In this document: piece after piece, positions 22,401 to 32,900 of the stretch
Layout of the letters: each line of letters starts with the position of its first letter
How positions within the stretch are numbered: the first letter of the stretch is position 1
NCBI GenBank assembly: GCA_008638375.1
Contig: CM018038.1
Span: 10,183,740 to 10,247,739, forward strand
From: Nyssa sinensis
Taxonomy: Eukaryota > Streptophyta > Magnoliopsida > Cornales > Nyssaceae
Direction: 5' to 3'
DNA length: 64,000 nt
The notes under the pieces: generated by a model
The model's input: the letters and a program-made list of their open reading frames with translations, nothing else
The model's database searches: none
What the model was told of the DNA's origin: nothing
Made by a program: the position numbers and the translations under genes

Positions 22401-25400
22401 GGACACAAAGGGAAACTTTGATCCTTACTTGGGATGTGCAGGCTTTTCAAGATCCTATTCACATATTTGGAAGTTCACACTATCTAGGATAAGCCACAAC
22501 CATTCACCATAACCATTAGATTATCTGTTTCCTGTAATATATTTATAAGTGTTCCTTCTCTATTCAAATAAACCAAATTATTGTTAACAAATGATATCGC
22601 ATTCTTGAAAATTCAGAAGTAGGTAGAGTTCACAGAATATTTGGAAAAAAAAACAAAAGAAAAAAAAAAAACAATCCTCAAACATACAAGGGATGGGCAA
22701 CCATCTAGAGAATATAAAACTGAAGCATTTGGAAATGCTTCTCAATCAACAGTTGGGCATGTTTATAAATGGATGTTTCAACACTTAAAAGACATTTAAA
22801 AGCACAACTAGTTCCAAAAGCTGAACACCACACAATCAAATTTAAAAATTAAGAGCAAGAAAGCCAAAATAGCATGTTTGGAGTGTTGAAGTGACTTTCA
22901 AAGTACATTTCAGAAGCTCGATTAATAAAAAACATTGTCTTCTTATTGTCTAGTGGAGGCTGCCACAGTCTCTGCCTCTATCACATTTGCTGTCCTCATC
23001 AGCAATATGCCATCACATATAACTTGTCATAAAATATTGTTCTTATTTTGCAGAGCAGTCAACCAATTATTCTTTGCCTTCGCAGTAATGAGATAAAGAA
23101 GCCAAAATATATTACTAAGCCAACAATTACAGGATACTTTTAAGTACTTCAAAAATTTGAACCAAGGGTCCTAAATTTCTTAAGCATTTATACAAAACAT
23201 GGTCCTATTCTTAGATAACTGAGACAATATGGAAGCTTTTTAAGAGAACTAAGTTTATTGGCTACATCGTCCCCTTTCATGTGAAATTTACTGCTAAGGG
23301 TTAAATTTGTAGGTTTTCTTACAGGTTAAAAGAGGTAATATAGGCTGACTTCAAAGTGGCAACAAAACTGCAATGACAAAAGACTTTGAGAATTAAGACG
23401 TACCGATAGAGCCACAACGTTTATGTAGAAATCAACTAGTGTTGCCGTCATCCACCTGCAAACATCTTAGCTACTTAAATTCATATTGTAAATAAAAGTG
23501 TACCTAAAAGTATAGATATTGAAGGCAGCACGGACAGGCACATGTAAATCAACACAAACACACATGCCGATATTAAGGTGATTCCTATTAGGATTGCTTC
23601 TAATGAGAATTGGGATGTAAAGGAAAATAAATCATTAGAAGGAAGATGCATGGACAGGCACACACAAATCGATACGAACACTGTTGGCAAGGAAAGAAAT
23701 TCAATGGGTTATATAACATTGGGCTATATGCAGTCTAAGTGGCCAGGCAACACTGGACTACACTACAAGAGGTCCAAAAAGCTATACAATGCAAGGCCTC
23801 GGTGTGAAAGCATGTTGGTTAATTGAACCATTCAAAAGAAGATAAAATATTAAAACAAATTCAAATCAAATTTTAAAAATTAAATTAGAGATCTTTGTGG
23901 AAGAATTAGAAATTAAATTAGAGATATTCATAATCTCCATAAAGAGCTTCTTTGCAAGAGTCCAAAGGACTTTTGGAAGAATTAGAAAGGAAGGATTTAG
24001 GGATTTGTTTGGAGAAAAATCAGAGTTGGATTTTTTTGGGCTCCTTTGGCTTCCTCTACCTATTGTTGTTCAAAGTAGAGCCGACATCATTAGCCTTTAA
24101 TGTAGCCCATCGCCTCCTTCTTCATTCCTTTAGATTCATAGACGACCCATTTATTTTCATTTGCAAGCTCCATATCCCTTAACTGAGGTTTATCAATTTC
24201 TACCTCTTCCTCTTGAAACGAGTGAGACATACTTTCTTCAATCATTGTAACTAGATTTGTTGTAGCCTTTGCAATGATTTTTTAATCAAGGAGTTCATGA
24301 ATTTTATCCTTAAGGACAAAACACTCTTTCAAAGGGTGGCTAATCAACGGGTGGTAGGGAAAATACTTTGGATCTCCCATATTTCCTACTTCATGAGGCC
24401 TCTTTAACATCTGGGAGTTTAATCAAATCGTGTTCTAGGAGATCTTCGAATAGGTCATCTACAACATCATCTGTAAAGGAGTATTTTTTCTCTAACCTTT
24501 CCTTCATTGTGACTTACTTAACCTCCTTCGGTTTTCTTACCCCCACAACCACATGGGAATTCTTCTTTGTTTCCACCACTGTTGTGGTTGAAGACTCCAC
24601 TCCATTGGCCATTCTAGATCTCCTTCGTTTACTTAGATATAGCTCCGTGTCATGCGCTTTAGTACAGAGGTCATTTAACCCTTCAAATGTTTAAGCCATC
24701 AAAGGAGTGGAAAGTTTCTGTCTAAAATTTTTCAAACACATTTGAATCAACTCCATTTGGGTAAACTTTTGTGGACAAGCAAAATTCAAAGCTCGCCACC
24801 TCGCAATGAAATCAGAGACAGGTTCATTGTCACGTTGTTTGGTTCCAATAAGTTTTGGAACCCCAACACATCTCTGTGTTGTAAAACTGTTTCTTCACAA
24901 TAGAATCCCAATTTGGAATGGATTCTTCTGGGAAGTTTGCATACCTGGTAAATGCATGTCCTTTGAGGGAATGTTCAATAGTTGTAGGCAAAGTGCCTCA
25001 TTTTGTGCAATGGGCCCACATTAAGACAGAAAATAGGCAACTTGATGTCTCAGATCACCAGTCCTGTCAAACATTTTGAAGTTTGGCTGTGCGAATCCAG
25101 AAGGAAATGGAACAGAATCAACCCAAGCTGGGTACGGCTTTGTTATCATTCAAAAGCTTTCATCCTCCTTATCCATTATCTTCTTTACTTGCTTTTGAAT
25201 CATTTCTTCAATTATTGAACAAGGATCGGGTTAACGCCCCCATTATTCATGTCTTGGCTATTCAAACATGGGTTGTTTCCCCTTGTGAAGACTTGTACCA
25301 AAGGGGTTTGTACTCCCGTAGATGCTCCAAAGGTAGGCATCCGAGATTTTTGCTTTTTGGAAGCAATTGGGGTCTATACGCTTTCCATTGCAGATGTTAA

Positions 25401-28400
25401 TTTTGTTATTTAGGCATGTAGATCCTGCATATGACCCACCATAGCAATCATTTCTTGTTGTTTTCTTTACAATTGTTTTTGCAAGGCCAACATCTTCTCT
25501 TCCACCGTCTGTGCTTGCGGATATTGTCTTTCCTTTTCCACCTCTGTTATCATTACATTCACCCCTGCATTTCCAAGAGCACCTTCGGTATTTGATGTTG
25601 TGGCCAACGAAGATGAGGAACTTTCAACAGATTCATCCTCAAAACCTGCATATAATGGATTTTCCACTTTCGTGGCCTCATCAAAACTTGTAATCTTATG
25701 TTGTTGGGCTTCACTGCTTGTTCCTTTGCTCGTGGATCTTGTGATTGGTCCTTGCCTTGTTTGTTGGACTTGATTGGGGACCTTATCACTAGTGATCTTC
25801 ACAGTCACAAATTGCCCACCCGTGACTGTAATTGGGACTTTTCCCCCTTGCACTAACGTTCACACCTCGGTTTACCCCCGAGCTTCCTGCATATAACCCA
25901 CCATAGCAGCCATTTTCCATATCAGGGACTTCTCAACATCCTAAAGCCCCTTGTGCATTCCTTTAATGGACAACTGGGATCATTTGGTGTCCTAAAGCCT
26001 TCTGAGGATCATGTGTAAAATGAGTATGTCAAATATCTTAGCCTCCATGAGGGATAACAAGAAATGTTTGAAGTCTTGAAGCCCCTTTGAAGGAACGAGT
26101 CTTTGGATAGACAACCGAAACCTTTTCGGGTCACAGAGCTTTATAAATAACGCAACCTCCCTGTAGGACATTAGAGACTGTTTGGAGTCTCAAATCCCCT
26201 TGGGATTGATGAGTCTTTGGAAGGACAACTACGACCCTTTTTGGGTCGCAGGGCCTTATGAATATCTCGACCTCTCTTTGGGACAGCAGAGACAATTCAA
26301 AGTCTCAAAGCCCCTTGAGATGGATTAGTATTTTGAATGACAGTTAGAAGCCTGGAACCCTTTCGGGCCACATAGCCCCGTGAATGATCTGGCTTCCCTG
26401 TGGGATAGCATGGACTATCTGGAGGGAGTCCTGGAGCCCTGGGGAAGGATGGGGACTTTTTTGAAAGGTAACTTGAGCATTTTGATGCTCTAGAGCACTT
26501 CAAAAAGTATAACTCCATTGAGGGACAATTGGAGCTCTTTGGGATCCCACTACAAAGAAAATATAAAAGAATAGTAGCTATGGAAGAGATTAAAATTTCA
26601 TTTGTGCATGGGATTTCAACCCCTTTTTACAATATGATTTTGTAAGTAAAAGAAGGGTTTTGAACCCTTTCCCTAAAAAATTCCATTTCTTGTGGATGAG
26701 TGTTAATAGAAATTAAAAAGAGAATAAGAAAATATGTGGAATAGGATTTTGGCAGAGTTTGTTTCGTCGCCTAGTTCTCTTCGTCTTCAAACTTTGAATC
26801 TTTAGACCTTTCTATAGTTTTGATATCTCGAGAACTTCTCAAGTTTCTGATTCCAATTCTGATCTCTCACTCTAGTTTTTCTCCAAAAAAGATGCTAAAC
26901 CCTCCCTTCCAAATTTTCCAAAAGTCCTCTGGACTCTCGTAGAGAAGCTTTTTATAGAGATTATAAAGACAAGGCTTATCTTCATTTCAAATTCTTTTAT
27001 AGATACAATTTTCTCCAATTTAATTTTGATTTGAATTTGTTTTAATATTTTATATTCTTTTTAATGGTTCGGTTATTCTACGGGATTTTGCAATGAGGCC
27101 TTGCAATGTATAGCTTTTTGGACCTCTTGTAGCGTAGTCCAATGTTGCATGGCCACTTAGAGTGCATACAGCCCAATGTTATATAACCCATTGAATTTTT
27201 TTCCATGCCAATAAACACACATGCCGATATTAAGGTGATGCCAACTAGGATTCTTCACATGAGAATGGTGGATGCAAAGGCAAAGAACTCATAAATTGGT
27301 TAATTAGGCTTTTGGGTACATAGAAAAAGAAGTGGGTTGAGGGAGACTTTGGGGTGGGATGAAGGGGTCACTATTGTGGGCAACGTAAATTATCTAAATT
27401 CCTACATGGCTGGATGTGTGGCTTGATCTATTTCCAGATAGAGTGGCATGTGTGCTCAGAAAAAGTGAGAGATTTAAAACTTAGATGAATAATATGCATA
27501 TGCTTAAATATTATGTACATAATCCGATGCTTTGATTTTCACAAAACTAGAGATTTCCGTACATTAAAATTCACACAATTTAAATAATCGGACAGCAAAT
27601 GTGAGTTATTCTGTAACTGGCCAATAAGCATCATTATTGCTTTGAAATTTTGATAAAAAAAGCTACCAGGTATCTGAAATATTTGAAGTTCTTGGTTCAT
27701 TATTTATTCAAATGCATGTTTCCTCACTGTAAAGTGATGCAACACAGGATTCCTGGTTTTCAGGTCAAAATTTCATTTCAAGCTTTTATGGTATAAGAAG
27801 GCCTACATACCTAGTTTAGTTAACAAATGACAACCAGCTGAACTAATTAATATAAGGCAGAGTAGGTAACAGGGATTTGGATGGCTTATCTGATATGTAT
27901 AGTTTGGAACCTAAATATAGGATTGCTTCTGTTTTCATGTTGATGTCTCCAATAGGGTGTAAAGAGCTAGTCTCTTCAAGTTTGGGCCCAGCTGTTTAAA
28001 GGTTTGGAAGACAGATAATTCCTGGAAGAGTGAGCCTCTCATCAGAGGAGGTAGAATGATGCTAATCAAGTGCAAACTCGTATTGTTACCACCTCACCTA
28101 ATCAAGTGCAACTTATCCCATTATTACCTCTGTATTCCCTTTCCTGCATCAGTTGCTAATAGGTTGGACAAAGATCTTTAACAACTTTCTATGGAGAAGG
28201 GAGGATAAAGTTTCCAAGTATCACCTCGTTAACTGCAATTTGGTTAACCCTTCCCCAAATCACCAAGACCGCCCCATCACCTATGATTTCCACTGTTGCT
28301 TCCTCACCTCCATCACCAAGCTATCGCCATACCATCACAACCGTCACCAACCAATCACTACAACTGGCCCCTCATATCTAGACCATAATCTTCAACCACC

Positions 28401-29959
28401 AAATAGGAAGACCATAATATTGAAGTATATCTACATTATATAAATGAAGTTTTGTGATTTACAAGAAGCCCCTCATACCCAGACCACAATACTGAAGTAT
28501 ATCTACAATATATAAATAAAGTATTGAGATTTTTCAAGAAGCAAATCTAGAAAGAAAAAACTTACGGCGTCAAGAGCTCTTTGCGAAAAGGAGAACCATC
28601 TGTCAAGAGCGTGTAAATCAAAGTTCCCAGCATCAAACAACCCAAAGCACTGAAAAGAACTCTTGCAGTTACAACAGAAAACTTCTTTCGTTCCACACCA
28701 TCCCTGAATAAAAAGAAAATTCTCAATTTATAACGGGTTATGTGAAGAAAGTGTTGGAGGATGTAATATTAAAGTTACACCCTCTCTAACAACTTAAACT
28801 TTTAGATGAGTTGGTGGTTTAACATGGTATCAGACGAGATAAAAGGTCATGTATTCAAACCTTACCGTCACCCTAATAATATGAATTATGCACATATTGG
28901 CTGAGTTTGACCACACGTGAGGGGGCGTGTTAGATGATATAATATCAAACTTACATTCTCTCCAACAACTTAATGGAACCATATAAGTTTTTAGATGAGT
29001 TGGTGGTTTAACAGAAAGTACCAAAAAAGATGAATGGAACCATATAAATACAAGAACTCTGCACCATAACAACAAACACGAAAAAATTATATATATATTT
29101 TAAAAATTTACTGAACTATGTGTTAGTGCTTGATATATATTGTCGGCCCATTCTCTAACAGCTTAGGCTTTAGAGCAACTGGTTTTCTGACACTAAGCAA
29201 GCACCCTTTCTTCCCTTCAGAAACCTAAGACTTTTGTATTTTTGCCCAAGGAATGGAAACAAATATATTATATTATGAAAAGAGATGGGCATGCCACATA
29301 CAGAAATTAATCATTGTTCATCAGAACCAAGTAAGAGACATGGTACTATCAGCCCCACACAAATGGGAAGTACTATTGTTAATAGTCAAATACCATTCTG
29401 CTACATGGCACAAGCAATGTAGCTGCCAACTTGACTTGGCAAGGCACGTGGGGCTGATCCGAACTATATGGTTATGGGAGGCACAATGATAAAAGATCCA
29501 GATTGTGTGGTTTTGGATCTGGAGGATGGATTGGTATCCCAATAGGAAATTCACAAAAAGGTACCCCGATGCACTAAGAAGGTAGGTTCTGGGGGACCCA
29601 AACTTGGGCTAGTGCCAGCCAATGGTTACAACCATTGGGTACATGAGACTTCCAAATGTAGTTCAGTTTGGCAACAAGCCCAGACAGCAAACGGCCCTTG
29701 TCTATTGGGACCAGAAGCTCAAGGACATATCTTAGTTTAATCCAAGGAAAGGGAGGAAATCATCTCACTAGGCACATGGAATCACGTGCTAGCATGCCAA
29801 ATGGTTTATGATCCCGAGTGATGAAGCACAGACACTATTTTGGCTCATGCATTGATGTCGGAAACGTCTGGGACACGGACACGTTCAGAACACACGGCAG
29901 TAACACTTTTTCTGGATTTTCCCCTTTTTTTTTCTCTTCTTCTTTGCTTTTTTCTAGGG

Positions 29960-29993
<34 letters not shown>

Positions 29994-32900
29994 TATGTAA
30001 TAGTCAGAAAATTTGATTTGGATCTTGGATCAAGTATGTTGATGACTAAATGAAGAATTTCTTAATTTTTTATTTAATAAGTTGTTATTTTGATATCTTA
30101 GTCATATTGTTGTATTTGTGTTTTTTTATGCCAATTTTGATTGAAATAATTTTAGGTTTTTAATAGATGGTCATATAAAAAAAATACTCAACGTGTCTTG
30201 ACATATCTGTGTGCTACATTTTTTTAAAAATATCGCGTATGTGCTTCTTAGATCCCGAGAATAACTTTCCTGATGTTGTGTTTAAGGTGCAAAGGCGTTG
30301 GGACACGTATCTAAATCTCTATGGCCCAAGGCCCCGATAAATAGGCATGAAGGCCCATGACCAAATGCCCCGGTGATTACAGGGAATTAATATCTCAGGA
30401 TCATAAAGCTCAAAGATTGCAGCCCATCTTTAGTGGGTCGGAAGGAATTCTCATTCTGGATTATTAGTAGGAAGTATTTATAGCCACATCGTTACCCTCT
30501 ACTTCTGGTTGTTCCGCACTCATACAAACTGGATTTCTCTCTGGGCCCCATTGCTGAGTTAAGGTACCCCTTCATCAAAAAGCCATCAACAACTATCAAA
30601 TTCCTATATTAAATTTACAGTTTCCCCTGTATTTAGAGAATTTGCTTGAAGACTATTTACACAAAATTGGTGCTGAACCAAAATTTAAAAATTAGAACTA
30701 AAAGAATCCTCTTAACTTCTACAATAGAAAAAATATCAACAACTGATTGGTTAGACCTCACCAAACAAGTCAGCACACCTACTAAAGATATTATCCTCTT
30801 TCACCTAATCCTAACAGATAAACCAATAAAGAATTTAAGAAATAATGCATAAACCAATAAAGCATTTCAGCAATAATAAACAAAAGCTTAATTTTTATTT
30901 ATTTTTGGTTTGAGTAAAAGATTAATCTGAAATACTTATAAAAAAATCCTAATCATAAATACGCCAAGTGGGAAAGCAATCAAAGGGGAAAATCAGCAAC
31001 TTAGCTAACTCCTCTATCTTATATTAACAATAAACTATGAAATGATTGTAAATCAGCTAAGACTGCAAAACAATTACATCAAATTTTTCTTTCTTACTTG
31101 TTATGATGTCGAAATAAAACATAGTACATCGGATCTTGTAAAGATTCTTGAGAAGACAGCTTGAGGAATTGCAAAACAATGTAGCTACATGTAGTAATGC
31201 TGCAAAAAAAGGGAGTATTTAACATCAATCATGTTAAAAAATGTTTTTTTTTTTTTTTGATGAGTAAAAGCAAAATAATTCATTACAAGGCACCAAGGGT
31301 GCACCCAATTACAAAAAAACATACACAAAACTACTATATTCCCATATTCATTTCACGCTATACAAAAGAATCTAACAATATAAACGAACCTCCCGAAATC
31401 CAAAAATAGAGGGAGGAGCTCAACACCATAGACTTCACAGCTCATATAGGAGATTCAATCCCTTCAAAAACTCTATTGTTCCTCTCCTTCCATATAATCC
31501 ACTAAATACAAAGCAAATTCGTGCACCAAATCTTTCCCAATCTTTTACCAAAGGATCTTCCCCTCCACGAATCAAGCACCTCCAAAGTGGAACACTGCTA
31601 AACCCAAAAATACCAAGCAATCGCAATAATAAAGACCAAATAGACCGAGTGAAAGGGCAATGAATGAGAAGATGGTTAACCGTCTCTTCATTACATTTAC
31701 ACAAGCAACACCAATTCACCACAATTTGACCTCTCCTCCAAAGATTTTCAAACGTTAATTATTTTCCTAAAGCCGCCTTCCAAGTGAAGAAAGCCACCTT
31801 TAAAGGTTGTACGTAAAAATATCAATGTGGAAAGATAACTTACTGGGCTCTATGATGGAATACCTTGCTGTATTGCACCACATAATATCATCAATGAGAA
31901 CACAATAAAGTTACAATCAAAATATGGTCTAGTGGATTGGGCTTGTCTGATAAAGGTTCAGGGTTCAAAACATGGGATAGGATAATAGGGGTTAACGATT
32001 CTTCTATATTTTAGTGCCAAAAAAAATAAAAGAAAAGAAAATGTCAAGGGCAAATCTCAGTCTATATCAGTGGTCTGGTTGGTACCAACAGTCAAAACCA
32101 CATGAATGATAACCAGGAAAAAATTGTAGGATAGTGAATTAATTATTGATAACGATTCAACCAAATCTCTTATCGTAGAAAACAAATAAAAGTTAAAGAG
32201 ATTGATCATTATGATGACAGCTAGCAAATTATTAACAAAAACTTTACATCTACTAGTCAATTAAATTATGTTGTCATGATAAAATTCTATATAGCATAAT
32301 CCAATGCGAGGTGCTAGGAGGAGTAGACAGGCTACATACTTAAACCTTTGTCATTTTTCACACAAAGTGGCTACTCTTAAACTTGAACCCACATTCTTAC
32401 ACTTGGCAATTCGAGCATTTACCATCGCACCAAGCAATAGCACAAAAAAAAAAGTGTTTGTGTGTTGTGGGGGGGGGGGGGGGGGAAGCCAATGTATTAA
32501 AGGAACAATTTGAAAGGATTAAATGATTTATCAGAATCTGCATCATACTCCAACCAACAGAAACCAACTTCTCTTACATGAATAGATAGAGCATGATTAA
32601 TTCTAAAAATAGCTCCTCCCCCCCCCCCCCAACAAAAAAAAAAGGATTCATGAAACATCTAATTTCTAAATAAAATCCCAGAGCTTGTCAAACCATCCTG
32701 ATGAAGTTCATTGGAATCACAAGAACAAGATCAATAAAAAGTGTACTGTCCTAAACATACTAGAAGAACCACATTAAGTGTTAACTAATCCAGTTACATT
32801 CCTTGTAGGAAATCCAAGCTTGATATGACAAGTGTACATGTATATAGTTTTACAAGTACATTTCAACTAAAGGCAGATTCCATTTCAACAAACATTCATG

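Noticed and set aside
23682..24040. Left gypsy arm as an ordinary 3' LTR
   Set aside because: It is in inverted orientation to the right LTR, so it cannot be the normal 3' LTR of the same element.
19472..28703. Second half of the DUF1475 gene as an independent gene
   Set aside because: Its first exon has an acceptor, no in-frame ATG and a phase that fits exon 4 of the upstream half exactly. One bipartite gene is the simpler reading.
29253..29489. 78-codon plus-strand frame
   Set aside because: It is intronic, with an overlapping frame of similar length on the other strand and no recognised motif. Probably chance or old repeat sequence.
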